Assembly (NCBI GenBank): GCA_951812925.1
Contig: OX638370.1
Span: forward strand, 99,462,897-99,526,896
Direction: 5' to 3'
DNA from: Calliopum simillimum
Lineage: Eukaryota > Arthropoda > Insecta > Diptera > Lauxaniidae
Length of the DNA stretch: 64,000 bases
Part shown: piece by piece, positions 43,645-57,245 of the stretch
Layout of the letters: every line of letters begins with the position of its first letter
Numbering within the stretch: the first letter of the stretch is position 1
Translations under genes and position numbers: made by a program
The notes under the pieces: model-generated
Databases searched by the model: none
What the model saw: only the letters and a program-made list of their open reading frames with translations
Told to the model about the DNA's origin: nothing

Positions 43645-46075
43645 TTAAAGTACTTTAGAAAAACATTTATAACTACCTGGGTACCCTGCCGCTCACATAA
43701 GGGTTAAACCTCTGAGCTAGCACAGTTGCCATTAGTCGTTAAGAGTTAAAAGTCGATTGGTAAAAAACCACTGAAGCGATTATGATTTGGTATGAAATAT
43801 CTACTTTCAAAATTCATAGACGATAAAAATTTAAAATCCTATACAAATTGTACATTGTATTCTATTAAAATTTGCGTCTTTTTAAAATATAAAATAAAAA
43901 TTCACTCATACGTCATGTTGAGCAAATGTGATAATTGCATATTATGTACACAATTCAAATGTAGAATGAAATAGGATTTTCCACCTAAGCTCTGTACTTT
44001 CTTTTGCCGCATTTTTTTGTTGTTGTTTTTGTAATTATTGTTGTTGTTGTATACGCAAAGTGTAATTTTGTTTTTCATCGAAATCATTGTTATTTCTCAT
44101 CATTATATTTTTAGCAATTATGTTTTCGTCTTCATCGTCATCATCATGGCTTTTATTGCGTGAATGTTTTCCCTCAATTATTTTCTTTGCTTTCATTTAC
44201 ATTTTCAGCTACTTTTGTGTATATGAGCTTCTCCTCAATCCCCCCCTCCAACAAACAACAAGCTTGGCTATTTCAATGTAATTACGTATTTTTTTCCGCT
44301 AGCAACAAAATTCATTACCTACAATTTTACAGGACATTGTTATTGTCTACGTGTTTTTCTCTGTTTTTCTTTTTTTTCTGTTTCCACAAAGTGTCGTTTG
44401 TTATAATTATTTTCTTTGCTTATTACTCTGCTGATGATTACTTCCGAGATTTTTTTTTTATTTTTTTCTTTTTATTTTTCATATATATTCGTCACATTCA
44501 CTTTCACTGCTCATACCTATACCTATATGAAGCAGTACCTTTGGTAAAACTCGTAAATGTTTCGTTTTGACCGCGTTATGCACAAACAATAAAAAAAAAA
44601 ATGGCGTTCCACATCCAAAAAAAAAAAAAAAAAAAAATCGCTTTTCAATCATTTGAAGTTCGCAATGTGAAAATAATAAAAAAATTATTGTTGTTTTTTG
44701 TGGCCTACTGTTTTTTTTTTTTTGGAACTCCCCTTCCACATTTCTCTCATGCTATACTTGCTGTCAACTTGTGCGCGCACAAGTTTTTGACAGTTTCATT
44801 TATTTGTATTACAAATGTACCAATGTAAGAGTGTTTGAAGTCAGCCAAAAATGGTGCAAGGTGGAGCGCTTTTGCCGCCCTTGTCGTCATAGTAATCATC
44901 AGTTGGTGGTGAGGGTTGAGGCCATGAGGTAAACAAAAGCAGCGAATTAAATGAAAAAAAAACCAATTTCGCAATTGAAAGTGACTTTTACAAATTGAAT
45001 TTAGTTGAATTTGATTTGACAATTAATTTCATGTAATTTGTTTTATTTTTTGTTGTAGTTGTTGTTGCGATTGTTATTATTGCTGTTGTTATCGTTTCAA
45101 TTGTTGCTAAGTAAGATTAATGCATAAATCATTTGTGAAAATTAATAGTGTACAGAATTGGATTGGATTGTAATTTTAAGCAAGCAGAACAGCAAAAATT
45201 TTCAAAAAGAAAGAAGTTTTTTTCTTTCAATTCTTTTGAAACGCTGCTAATGGTGCTTTGTTTCATAGTAAAAATTTCAAAAAAAGCAACAGAAAACTCA
45301 TTTTAAAGCATGCAATTGAATTATTTAATTTGAAACGACGCATAGTACTTATTATTTTGAGTTCAGGAAAGCAATCTTTCGAGCACTAGATTTCGAAAAT
45401 CAAAGGATGCAGTCTTATGGAGAAGTGCTTGCTAAGAAGGAACCATTAACATTTTTCTAAAAAATAATGTCTTTTAGGAGAAAAAAATAGAACCAAAGTT
45501 ACTTTAAGATTTTACAAAGTAAACTGAGTAACATTTTTTATTGAAACATAAAATTTTGTAATTAATCACAAAATTTTTGAATTATTTAAAAGGTTTGAAA
45601 ATATCTTTCGGAAGTTAAACTGGCTTCTAGAAATATAGCGTTTGCAATTTTTCTTAGAAAATTACTAAGTGAGCTACGTCTAGCTATGTCATCCAACTAT
45701 AAAAAATTAAAGATGGGCATATACTCTTTCAATCAAGGTCCAGAAATTTTGGACGCATTTACGCAAATTGAAATATTCATAAATTTTCTGAAAAAAGTCA
45801 TGTGATTTTTAAAACAAGTTTGCAATGTAAGTTATTGTGTGTGGAAAAATGTGTTGCATGCCTTTTGGGGTTACGGAACTTTAGTCCTACAAAAGAGCGT
45901 TTATTGTCAATGGGAGGTAGTCGTGTGCATTGGCAAGTTACGCCCTTTTTTAGACTTTTCTTAACAAACTTTGACTAATTAATAATTAGTAATTATGTTA
46001 CCATGCAAAATTTTCATTGTCTATTTTTTGAAAAAGAAAAACTGCTGGTTTTACCTTTGGCCTGGACAAACATTA
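43645..46075. other. No gene recognised; simple repeats
   Basis: Contains TTG/ATT triplet runs (44020-44050, 45055-45105), a long poly-A near 44617-44637 and poly-T near 44710. The hydrophobic frames around 44160-44570 are translations of poly-pyrimidine sequence and are not supported. Confidence 0.4.
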
Positions 46076-46079
46076 AATT

Positions 46080-46500
46080 GAATACACTGTCACGATCTCT
46101 TGTTTGAATTCACTTTGTTTTTGCTCAGAACTTGCACTTACTGTCAACCTATTTTTGCATATATGGGAGGTACCGCTCTCTATTATTTGATTTTCCCAAG
46201 TTTCAGCTCAGAACTTGCGCATACCTTCTTTAGTATTTATGTGTATTTTGGTTCCGTTTTCCTGAAAAAGACTCTTAAAGTTGGATTTTTAATATATTTT
46301 TAGGGTGGCAGGCATATCTATTGATCGATTTCGTTTGTTTTCAAAAAGACAAGTTAACTTTAATGACAAAGGTTGTGTACTAAATTTCATTGAATTATCT
46401 TGCTTCCAAAAAATATTTAAATGTTTTCAACGGACAGACAGACGAAAAGATATAGCAACATCGACTCAAGAGGTGACGCTGATCAAGAATATGTGAGAGG
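46080..46500 (+). repeat. Dispersed repeat D, second copy
   Basis: Shows the order of the copy at 12.8-13.5 kb: 'ctcagaacttgcac', 'atatgggaggtaccgctc', 'gtgtattttggttccg', 'gtggcaggcatatctattgatcg', 'gacagacagacg' and 'ggtgacgctgatcaagaat'. It is diverged and lacks the final 'gggtataaaa' phrase. Confidence 0.55.
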
Positions 46501-46504
46501 TATA

Positions 46505-49500
46505 GCAGCAAAGGCAGTAATCTCCATTTTGTTTATGCACGTGTTTGATAATGTTTGCAACAAGATGTCATCTGACATATGTCAGATATATGTCAAAAAA
46601 TCTTTACCTGAAACGTGGGCGCGTAACGTGGTACATTTAAGTAGGGTAATGTGATTTAAAAGTTATTAAATGAGTTCATAATAATATTTACGTTTGTCTT
46701 CAGACTCATAATTGCTTATAAACAGCAAAAAAAAAAAATAAACTTAGGAATAACAAAAAATATGCCTATACCACGTTATCCTCCTTCCTAAAAACACATC
46801 ACCCACATTCAACTGTACATTCGCCGATTTTTATAAATTACAAAATTAAAAAACTAAATTGGAAAACTTTGTGAATTTAAACAGTTAACAGTTTGTTTCG
46901 AAATATTCAGTACTTACATTGACCGAATATAAATAGAACTTGCACAGAAAACGACTTTTTCTTAACAAAATTGTTTTACGAAAAATGCAGAAAAAAAAGT
47001 CGACCATACGCGATTATATGTTTCATTCAACTGACAGCGGAAAAAATTATGTTTGGTGCATGACAGTAACATATCTCTAGTTTTTCATGTTTTCTGATCG
47101 GATGAAACTTGTGAAGTCCGCAGGTTTTTATTCAAAGCGGAGATATGCAACTTTACCACATTGAAAAACTATACTACGGTAGCATCACTTCCCCTATTCA
47201 AAAAATTAATGGAAAATCAATAAATATCTAAATAGGAAAAAAATTATATGGACTTATGTGGATCATAATCCTGAAATGGCTAGGGATATTACCAGCAGAT
47301 CTTGTACTAACAATGGTGAAGTTTAAACTGCTACTAAGTCACGCATATTTTATTGCGATTCTACTAATTGTGTTGAAATCCACGTGGAAGGATTCCAACA
47401 TTTGCAGCTCCTATACTATATTTAAGGTTTATTGCTTTATGCTAAACTGCTCATTATTTTCCAACCGATTTTCTCTTTAAATCAATTTTTATATGTTTTT
47501 CGCTTAAGACAAAGCCCCTTTTCCTATAAATGCTGCAAAATATCCTTTCGGACGCAACCACTAACGTGTATAATTGCATTCATGTTATTGCTTCTCTAGC
47601 TGTTGTTGTATTTTTACTTTTGAAAGTGTTACCACTTGAACAAGTGCTGCCAATGCAATGCATTTTATACTTTTTTACATACGGTGTACGGTGTATATTT
47701 GCTTGGTTCAGTTGCGCTTTTCATTTAAAATTTCCATTTGCCTGCTTATCAAACGATTTGCATATCTACTTTCCTTTTTACTTTTTGGTTTTTACAACTT
47801 TTTGTGCCCTATCAGAGGCATCCAATTAAAAAATAACAACTTTCTTCTTTGTAAATAGAGCGTATGCTGAAAATTTGCTTTTTGTTTTACCGCATCTGTC
47901 CCTCCCTACCGAAAAAAGTTTAAGGTTTTTTCTTATGCCAAACTTACGAATGCACATTTTAAATTTGCTTCAAAAAAATACAAGTGTGGGTACTTAAAAA
48001 ATTTGGTTCAATGCATTTTTAGCACACAATTTGGGGCATAAATTGTGCAATAAAGTTTTCTTTACTAACAAAACAGTTAAACTTAATGGGAAAAAAATAA
48101 AAAATAAATGTTTAAAAGCATGTATGACATATATGTATGTATGTTAGTAACTTCTCATTTTTAGCTTTTTTAATAAAAAAATTTGTTAAATGAAATTTTA
48201 AAATTATTTTAAACAAAGTATTTATAAAACGCTCTATATTGAAAATAAGAATAGTCGAAATTTCAGCAAAATTGGTTCAATGCATTCTTAGAAAAATCCA
48301 GCTTTTTAAAAAAATTAATATTCCGCGTAAACCCATTAAGTAAAAAGCATTTTATTGACATTTTAAAGCATTGCATGCACACTACATATTGCACTACTTT
48401 TCAATCCACAATATATGCTTTCATTTATATATAGCTTTTTTCAATTTTTTATTGCATACAAACAGGCGCTTAATCCCTTCAAATGAATCAAATATCCACT
48501 TGCAGCATTTTATAATGTTCAATGTGCACGTTATTAACGCGTTACTCTATACTGTGCGTTTGTATGTATGTACCATATACTCTTATTTTCTGCCATGACA
48601 GTTTGTCTCTTTGCTTGTCCACTGAATGGCCATTTAACACCCGCTCCATAATCACTCGACGACAATTTGCAGCACGATTAACATAGCAATGCGCGAAATT
48701 TTCGCGTTTATTCAACAATTTGGTTAAGCGCTGTTATGTATGCTATAGAAATTTTTCCAATTTTTAAACACTGCTCTCTCTCGCTCTTTCTCTCTGTGTT
48801 GTGCTAAATTCGAATAAGCCAAATTACTTTGCGTTGACATATTATGCTTGTCATTTAATGCGGTATACCAGCAATTTTGGTGCTCACTTATGAAATCATT
48901 TTATATGTGCGACAAGCGTTTAAGTAATTAAATTCCATTTTATTTTATGCTGCAATACTTAAATTTAATTGTCTTCATTACAATTTCTTTTTTGCATTTT
49001 ATTATTATTATTTTTTTTTTTTTTTGTAGTGTTATAAACTGAAGTTAGTAAGTATGCAAGCCCAAAATGAATTTTTAGTTTAAATATTTTTTCTAACACT
49101 GTGGTAATCTCAAATATTTTCATTTATTTTGTGGATTTTTACTTACCTTTACAACTCTGTATTTTAATTTGTCATAAACTGTTGCTCAAAATTTTCTTAA
49201 TTCCTTCTTACTTGCAACTTTCTAAATGAGTTCCTTTACTTTTATCACAGCCATCCTACCTATGTGCATTTCGAAAGCGATTTGTTGTAAAATTTTAATA
49301 ACGTTGGCTTATATTCTATGCAACTTGATATTTTAGCCACAAACAAGAAAATTCCCAAGAAGAAAGCCAAAAACAAAATATAAAGCAAAATCCAGACTAA
49401 GCAAGACAGCATAAGAGGAAACAAGCAGTAAAGGCATATAAGCATCATACATCAAAAAGTTTATTGCATATCAAGTTGTTAGTGTTGCTTTAGATATAAA

Positions 49501-49710
49501 ATATCAAAGATTTTTTTGAAGATTCTGTTTAGTGTTACATGTCAGAAAAGCCGTAATTTTTGCAACGGAAGGCTGGGCAAGGGCTTAGATAACTTCATCT
49601 TAAATTAAGCCTTCATAAAATCTTTAAAGATACCAATGTCTACGTTTTTTTAAGTGAAACTTCTTTGGCCGTGTAAGTGGTCAAAATTGAAAGCCGCAAC
49701 ATTTTTTACA
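46505..49710. other. No gene recognised
   Basis: A 'gtagggtaatgtga' phrase near 46643 and 'tatgcaactttaccacattg' near 47143 recall the pogo-type ends at 12.2 kb but do not pair well. CT-rich and T-rich runs lie at 48770-48795 and 49005-49025. The stretch 48600-48720 is less biased than its surroundings but encodes nothing I recognise. Confidence 0.4.
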
Positions 49711-49714
49711 GCTT

Positions 49715-51430
49715 CACATTTTTTGACAAATTTTGGCGACACTTTTTAGTGAAACATTTTTTGTCACTTCTTGGTGACACTTTTCGGAGACAAACATTTT
49801 CATATTTTTGCCGATACTTTTGTTTTGGGATACATTTTTGATCTTTTTTTGGGGGCATAATTTCCGACAATTTTTAGAGACACATTTGGTGGCATAATTT
49901 TCAATACTCTTTGGAGACACATTTCGGCGACATATTTTTGACGATTTTTGGAGACAAATTTTTCGAGAAATGTTTTTTAATACTGTTGGCGACATATTTT
50001 TTGACATTTTTTGGCGACACAATGTTTTACAAAATTTTTTTGCGACACATTTTTTCGACTTTTTTTGGCTACATACTTTCCGTCACTTTTTGGTGACACA
50101 TTTTGTCGACACATTTTTCGACACTTTTTGGCGGCACACATTTTCATACATTTTGCCGATACTTTTTTTTTTGGGATGCATTTTTCGATCCTTTTTTGGC
50201 GGCATAATTTTCGACACTTTTTGGCGACACATTTGGTTGCATAATTTTCAACACTTTTTGGAGACACATTTTTCGAAACATTTCGGAGACAAATTTTTGA
50301 CACTTTTTGGCGACACATTTGGCAGCCTAATTTTCAACTCTTTTTGGAGACACATTTCAGAGACATATTTTTTGACACATTTTGGCGACATATTTTTTGA
50401 CACTTTTTGGCGACACATTATTTGACACTTTTTGACTTATTTTGATTCTATTTAACAACAATTTTTTTGGATACATTCTTGGAATATTCTTGATGACACA
50501 TGTTTCGACTCCATTTTTCGATACTTTTCGGAAACAAATTTTTCAACAGTTTTTAAGCGAGACATATTTCAAAATTTTTTGCCGACGCTTTTTTTGGGAC
50601 ACATTTTTCAATCTTTTTCTGGCAACATAGTTTTTGACACATTTTTTGGGACACATTTTTTAACTCTTTTTTGCGACTTATTTTTCGACACTTTTTAGCC
50701 TCACATATTTCGAAACTTTTTTTATGACACATAATCCGACTGCTTTGGTTGACACTTTTGGAGACATATTTCGGGACAAAAATTCAACACATTTCGGAGA
50801 TATATTTTTTGACACTTTTTTGAGAAATGTTTTTGGAATATTTTTGGTGACACATATTTCGACATGATGCATTTTCCGATACTTTTCTGAGGCCAAATTT
50901 TTCAGCAGTTTTTGGTGTCACATATTTCGACAACTTTAGGCGACGCTTTTTTGGGACACATTTTTCAACCTTCTTTTGGCAACATAGTTTTTGACACATT
51001 TTTTGGGACACATTTTTTGACTCTCTTTTGCGACTTATTTTTCGACACTTTTTGGCCGCACATATTTTTACACTTTTTTTATGACACATTATCCGACTTT
51101 TTTTGGGTACCCATATTTTGACACTTTTTGGCGACTTTTTTTTTTGGACTCATTTTTCGACCTTTTTTGGCAACATAATTTTCGACACTTTTTGGGATAC
51201 ATTTTTCGTCACATTTTGGCGACTTATTTATTGTAATTTTTTTGATACTTTTCGTTGCATGCCATTATACCAAAAGGCTCCTTATTTTAATGAAAGAAGT
51301 CGTTAGGAATGTGCACATTTTCAACACCTTTTTGGGGATTCTTCTTTCGACACTTTTTGTGGCGACACATTTGGTGACGCATTTTCGAAATTTTTTTTGA
51401 GAAACCTTTTTAGCGACAAGTGGACGTAAT
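49715..51430. repeat. 1.7-kb array of a 24-bp repeat
   Basis: Diverged tandem copies of a 24-bp unit with consensus 'ttcgacactttttggcgacacatt' fill the interval, with occasional 'ttttgggacacattttt' and 'ggcaacatagtttttgac' variants that recur as a longer higher-order block (compare 50580-50720 with 50945-51080). Because 24 is a multiple of three, long frames stay open on both strands (FDTFWRHI in one sense, MCRQKVSK in the other). I read these as by-products of the repeat. Confidence 0.85.
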
Positions 51431-51434
51431 CAAA

Positions 51435-53190
51435 CAAAAACAAACCTTACATAAAGTATCTCCAAGTCTACAAGCCACACTAAATTAAGCTCTAAATTTT
51501 TTATAGAAAATTTCTGTAGCTGCAAAATTGTCGGGAACCATATTTTCTAGAAGTAATTTTAAACAACATATTTGCAAGAAACTTATTTTTGCGATCTTTG
51601 ACCTTTAAAAACAGTAAAAAGACTATATCGATATATTTTTGAGCTGCTGCAAGCAGTAGTAACGATAAAATGCATAGGTGATTATATGAAGTCTAAAATA
51701 TAAAAAGCAATAAAGCTGCAATTCCTAAAAAAACCTACAAAAAAAAATGTTATATAAAAGTGGAACTGTAAAGAAAAGTAAAGTATAATTCCTTTGCACG
51801 GCATACATTATTCATATTTTATGGCTTGGCTGGTTGCGGTATTTACTGTGCGCAATAAGAAAAGTGTAACAACCAAAGAGGCAAAACTCTACAAAATAGT
51901 ACCTATACTTAGCAAACTACAACTAAAAGTAGTAGGTACTTCGGTAGTAGAATTGTACATGCATTTCAGTATGAGTAGCATAAAGCATGAATTGTGGTCG
52001 AAGCAAAATTTCCACACACGAATTGAAGCAAGAAAAAGAAGTGACGTAGTTGTATAACAAGAACATAAAAAAAAAGAAAACTTATGAAAATTCATGTTGG
52101 ATTACTGACTCACATTATTCACAACATACAACCAACCACAACCGCAGCAAGCTGCAAAAATGCACACTCACAAGCACACTCAAAAATAAGTATGTTCATT
52201 GCTAAACACACATGTACTCCATATAACTGTGTCATCATTGGCAAAATGGGTAAAATGCTTATGTTGATATCAAAGTTGCTTTATACTTTGCACAGATGTT
52301 TACGTTAAAAACATGATAAAAATCAAAAGTTCTCTTGAATTTTTTTCTTCGTCCTTTTTCTGAAATCTACTTAAAGTTTCAACCACTTTAATGCTTTACT
52401 GTGTAATTGAAAAATGTTCACAACCACAAGGCCAACATAAACTTAGTTTATTGGCCAAATTTGTCAAAGACTTTAATTTGTTTTGGTCAGCAGAGATTTA
52501 AAAAGTAATATTGCATTAGTTATTTTATTATGAGAATTTTTGGAACTCAATAGAACTTAGCAAGGATAACTGCAAATTTTAACAAGAGAGATTTCTTTAC
52601 TTTTGCATAAAATTGATTAAGATAAAAATATGTATCATGACTTAATGGTTTGATTTTAAGGCTTAAAGACGTAGTTAACAGAATCTAGAGTCTTTATTAT
52701 TAGTGGGTAAGGTACTATTAACAGAAAAAAGTTGTAGATATTGAAATGATGGGACGAAAAATTTGAAAAAGATAAGTATAATATGATGTAAATGCAAAAT
52801 ACTATAACATAAGTTCATATAAAATTTGTACCAAATGCTGATATTTAACAAGCGTAGGCACCGTGTAGCGTCAAGTGACTTAAAGCTGATGCAAAAACCT
52901 ACACGAGGTAGTAGCCAAAATAAATTACAATGCACCCTGTGCCGCGAGATAAGGCTATTTATGACATTATCAGTACCTGCGGTCGAAAGAACTTGAAAAA
53001 TGTTGTTAAAGAAAATCTTTTAAAATTTTTTTATTGCCAAAAATCAGCTTGCAGTTGACCAAAACGCTTCTCCTTTAACTCCTAGGAGGAGCATGGGGCA
53101 AATAGAACATTTAGGTGAAGCAAGAAAAATATTTTTGTAAAACAAGACAGAAAATAAACTTTTCTCTATAACTGTTACTGGGTACATTTT
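51435..53190. other. No gene recognised
   Basis: No exon, RNA gene or transposon end is convincing. The 87-residue frame at 51794-52057 has no domain resemblance. Confidence 0.4.
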
Positions 53191-53194
53191 AGAC

Positions 53195-54060
53195 CTCCTT
53201 CACATACAATTTTTTACTTTGGTTTTGGTTTGTTGAGTTTACTTACAGATGTGAACTAATTTTAAAAAGGAAATCGGAACAAATTTCCAAACTATGAAAT
53301 AGCTGAAATTAAATGCCTTAAACCGCTTCATAAGGCATTTTAATGAAACTTATTTTTGTTTGAGGATAGATGTGTATATTTCTTATATTTTCACTTAGTC
53401 CATTGTAAAGTGGAACATAAAATGCTTGTCGTATTCAACAATTCTGCTAGATATGTATTTCGTGTTCGTCAATTTAAATATATTTCCGAGTATAGGGGGT
53501 AAATAATATATTTTTTTTTTTGAATATCCAAAATTGGTCCAAAATTTTCATCTTTGAACTCTGGACTACTTTGGCATTCCAACGTAAATGGCATATAATC
53601 TTATTTAAGATTGTGATGTTTTGTTACCATGCCCACATTAAAATAGACTGAATTACAAATAAACAAATTTTTGTTAATAAAATATATTTAAAAACAATCC
53701 AACATGACGAATTAGCTTAAAATCTTACCCACCCAAGGTTAAAAAAAAAATAAAACAAAAATTCTGTTTAAAAAAAGCTGCCATTCAAAATTTAATCACA
53801 AATTGAAAGCGACATTTTCTGCATGGTTGCTACCAACTTCGTATTGTTATTTTTCTTTACATATGTATATATTTTATTTACAAATCTAAGTACGTTGTAC
53901 ATCTATTGCCAAACATCAAATATGAAAATCTTGCAAGGAAAAGGCAACGTGCTCCCCTACGCTACCACTATAAACAGCTTAAGTCAGTCAAGCGCTACAG
54001 TTCAGTTGGCAAAAAAAAAATCTTAAAAACAATGCCACTGTCAGTGCCTTGAAGTGACAC
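53195..54060 (+). repeat. Block C, copy 1 (with empty insertion sites)
   Basis: This block aligns with 56165-58830 once insertions there are removed: 'ttaatgaaacttattttt' (53341), 'atgcttgtcgtattcaac', 'gctagatatgtatttcgtg', 'gggggtaaa', 'catgcccacattaaaatagac' (53630) and 'aacgtgctcccctacgctacc' (53948). It shows the unoccupied TTAA at which piggyBac-like element 2 sits in copy 2. It lacks about 110 bp near its right end that copy 2 has. Its nature (segmental duplication or old transposon) is unknown. Confidence 0.7.
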
Positions 54061-54199
54061 TTTTGAGCAAATTCATTCTGACAGCAGCGCAGACATTTCA
54101 AAATGAATTACCGTTAAAATTTTCTGACCGCAAAAAGACAATGTTGCCATGCATTTCTAGTTGAACAGGGATATCTTGTAGTCCATAAAAATATGTTTT

Positions 54200-54298
54200 T
54201 ACTTCAGTCGCGATCCGCATTTCGGTCGGAGACAGTGTTTTTTGATTGAGTGATTTTTAATAAAGTGAAAGAGTACAAAAATGGCAGCACGCAGATTG
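54200..54298 (+). other. Candidate promoter and first exon
   Basis: A perfect fly initiator TTCAGTC lies at about 54203-54209, followed by 80 bp of leader, then 'caaaATGGCAGCACGCAGATT' and a perfect 'gtaagt' donor at 54299. The would-be peptide start is MAARR. No downstream exon that keeps the frame open was found before 54.9 kb, so this may be coincidence or belong to a gene whose next exon lies further right. Confidence 0.25.
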
Positions 54299-54449
54299 TA
54301 AGTGAATGTTTTAGACATTTATCCCTTTTAAAATCTTCCAAAATCCAATGGTTTTCAGTTTGCAATTGTTTCACGAATTAAATTTAATAGTTATATTATT
54401 AATAGTTTGAGTTTTGTAGATATAGCGTAGACTTAGGGATCCAAAAGAG

Positions 54450-54880
54450 TAAGGTAGCGTATACGCTGCGCTCTTCTATTCACGCCCCGCTAAGCAAGAA
54501 AAAATTTAGTCAAACTGCAGTGAACTCAAAAAAAAAATAAAAAAAAATAAAAGCATCAAAAAACAAACCACCTATTTATAGAGAATTGGATAATCTATAT
54601 GATAAGCAGGAAGTATATGTAAACATATAATTTATCGTTTAGGAGTAATTCCATGAAGTTTAAGAAAATGTAAAAAACCTGTTTTTATGGAATAACGGTA
54701 TACATATATTGCTTATTACTTATAGACCACACTATTCCCTATAAATAGGTGGTTTTGTTTTTTTCGTACAACTCATCGTTCATGAGTTATGCCACTTTAT
54801 AAAATCAACATAATACATAATTATTTTCATATAAGTATATCTATACTGATATTGCTGAGCGTAGCGTATAAGCTACGACC
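54450..54880. repeat. 430-bp palindromic (foldback) element
   Basis: 'gtagcgtatacgctgcgctc' at the left pairs with 'gagcgtagcgtataagctac' at the right, and 'acaaaccacctatttatag' (54564) pairs with 'ctataaataggtggttttg' (54740). Arms of roughly 150 bp surround about 110 bp. The layout is that of a foldback or MITE-like element. Confidence 0.6.
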
Positions 54881-54884
54881 TCCC

Positions 54885-56160
54885 AAGGTCAAGTCGGGTG
54901 TTCAATAATTTTTTTTTCTTCTTTTTATACTCATTGAGTCATATGTAGACTACTCATAGCAAATCAAAGTTTAACGTCGATAGGTTTAGTCTCGGACTTA
55001 ATGGGTTAAGGAATAAAATTGATTTGAAGCCTCTTATAGGATACCAAACGAATGTTCCAGTTGAGCATCCTGAGCACGCGAACTCCTTCCAGGTTTTTGT
55101 ATCACCCTTACGTCTAATACACTATGATTTATCTGACAATGTTTAATCAGGGTTCCCAGAATGGGGTTTTTTTCGGATTGTTAGGGAAAATAAAATTTAT
55201 TTGGAAAAAATTATTTAGGGGAAATAAACTGTTGTCATATAGAATGTGCGTTCTATGATACTCTTGATCATAATTTAAGTCGTCTTATGGCAAACATTGA
55301 TTCTACCTTTTTTGGTTACGTTACGTTACTGACTGCATACTTAGTTTTGGTCAAAACTCTAAGCGAACGGGGCTGGAATGAAGGTCTACACGACAAAAAA
55401 CCGTATTTTTTCATATTTTTTTCAACTTATCTCAAAAAACACGATATTTTTGGTGGTATTTTCATCCAAACCTTTGAAAGGGATTAATTTTCTAAATGCT
55501 TTGTTTATTTTACATTGCTCTACAGTCCCAGAAGAATTTGAAATTTTTTGATTCAAAGAATGTGTGTTTTTTTTTTTTTTTGCTATAATAGGAGACACAC
55601 AAACACTTAAGACCTAAATAAATGTAGGAAATCTATTTTACTTGCAAGTCTTTGTTTCAAAAGTAAACGTTTTCACGGTAGAGACCAAAATTTGCTTAAA
55701 ACATTTGTATATCAGGAAAAGCGACCTTTTTATGTGTTTGTTTTAAAACATACACAAAAATTTTATTAGAAACTATTAAAAAAGTCAAAAGCTTTTAGAT
55801 ATAGTCCTTTGAATAGAAATCGGTTGGAATTTACTCGAAATATGACAATTCTTGCGTACTTTGTATTTTTCGTAAAGGTATGATTTTTGGTATTTTTGTT
55901 TCACAGTGTATTTTGCATCCAGTACTTAAAATTTTTTGATGTGTTCTACAATACGTTAAAGCATAATATGCAACAAAACTTTCAAGGCTAAATGCGTCGA
56001 AAACAGTTAGTGGTTTCCTTGTTAATTTTTACCTTAAATATGGGTTATTTTTCAATAGAGTCTATAGAATCTCAAAAATCGTGTTTTTGAACTTTTAGAT
56101 CAGAATATCTCAAAAACCATACGTGAAAGATCAATTATAGGGCTGAGTTCAGATTCAGCA
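54885..56160. other. No gene recognised
   Basis: AT-rich stretch with several 'tctcaaaaa(a/c)' phrases (55430, 56070, 56110) that hint at old repeats. The frame at 55287-55487 has no recognisable domain. Confidence 0.4.
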
Positions 56161-56342
56161 CCAAAAAATACATCGAAAATTACTATTTTGGTTTTAGCTT
56201 GGTGAGTTTGCTTTTTTCAAACTATCCGTTTTTCAAACTCATTTTAAAAAATATCTGAACAGATTTTGAAACTATGAAAAAGCTGGAGTTTAATAAGGAA
56301 TTTTAATGAAACTTATTTTCCTTTGGGAATAGATGTGTATTA

Positions 56343-57025
56343 GGGTGGGCCGATTTGAAAACTGATCTCGGCTATCCCCCTATGTGAAAGTTCATTCAAT
56401 TCTATGAATATTTGCGCAAGAAACTATACTTCTGCGTTCAACTTTAGTTCGGCGCATTTTTGATCAAAAATTTTACCTTTTATCAATATTTTTTTTATTT
56501 TCATACTAAATTTTAAAAATTTTTATAAAGACAAAAGTAATTTCATTATATGATTTGGCTGGTTTTCTGTCAGTAATCAATTAAATAGGATTTTGTTTAC
56601 ATAAAAAGTTTACTTGATGGTGTGGAATTGATGCTGTATATTTAAAAAAGTGATATGGGTCAAATAGCCGATTATTATGACCGACTTTCAAAATAAACGA
56701 TTCATATTTTTGGATGAATTTTTTCAAACAAAACACCAACCTAAGCTAAAAGTTCATTCAATTCTATGAATATCTGTCCAAGGAACCATACCTCTACGTT
56801 CAACTTTAGTTCGGCGCATTTTCGATTAAAAATTTTACCTTGCGTTTAATATTTATTTTTATGCTTAATTTCAAAATTCTCATAGAGACAAAAGTAATAT
56901 CATAATATGATTTGGCAGGTATTCTGTCGGTGATCAAAAAATTGGGTTTTGTTTTTACGAAAAGTTTTCATGATAGAGTGAAATTGATTATATTTATTCC
57001 AAGAAATTATATCGGTCAAATGCTT
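56343..57025. mobile_element. Element B, copy 2 (right part lost)
   Basis: Starts TA-GGGTGGGCCGATTTGAAAA and follows with 'ctcggctatccccctatg', 'cgttcaactttagttcggcg' twice and 'attatatcggtcaaat' at about 57015, as in the copy at 38.7 kb. The right end is absent: block C sequence resumes at 'gcttgtcgcattc', with about 30 bp of block C also missing. Confidence 0.7.
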
Positions 57026-57245
57026 GTCGCATTCAATAATGCTACTAGATATGTATTTTGTGTTCGTCAATTAGAACGTATTTCAGGGTATAGGGGGTAA
57101 ACATTTTTTTTTTTTTTTTTGAAGGTCCAAAATAGGTCCAAAATTTTCATTTTTGAACCCTGGTATACTTTGGCATTCTAGCGTAAATGACATTGAATCT
57201 ATTTTGCATGAATATTGTGGCATTTCGTTAGCATGCCCACATTAA

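Noticed and set aside
44160..44570. 136-residue hydrophobic frame
   Set aside because: Phe-rich translation of poly-pyrimidine DNA; no domain or splice evidence.
47530..47829. 99-residue hydrophobic frame
   Set aside because: Biased composition and no recognisable family.
49714..51306. Reading frames of up to 151 codons in the 24-bp array
   Set aside because: Simple consequence of the 24-bp period; both strands equally open.
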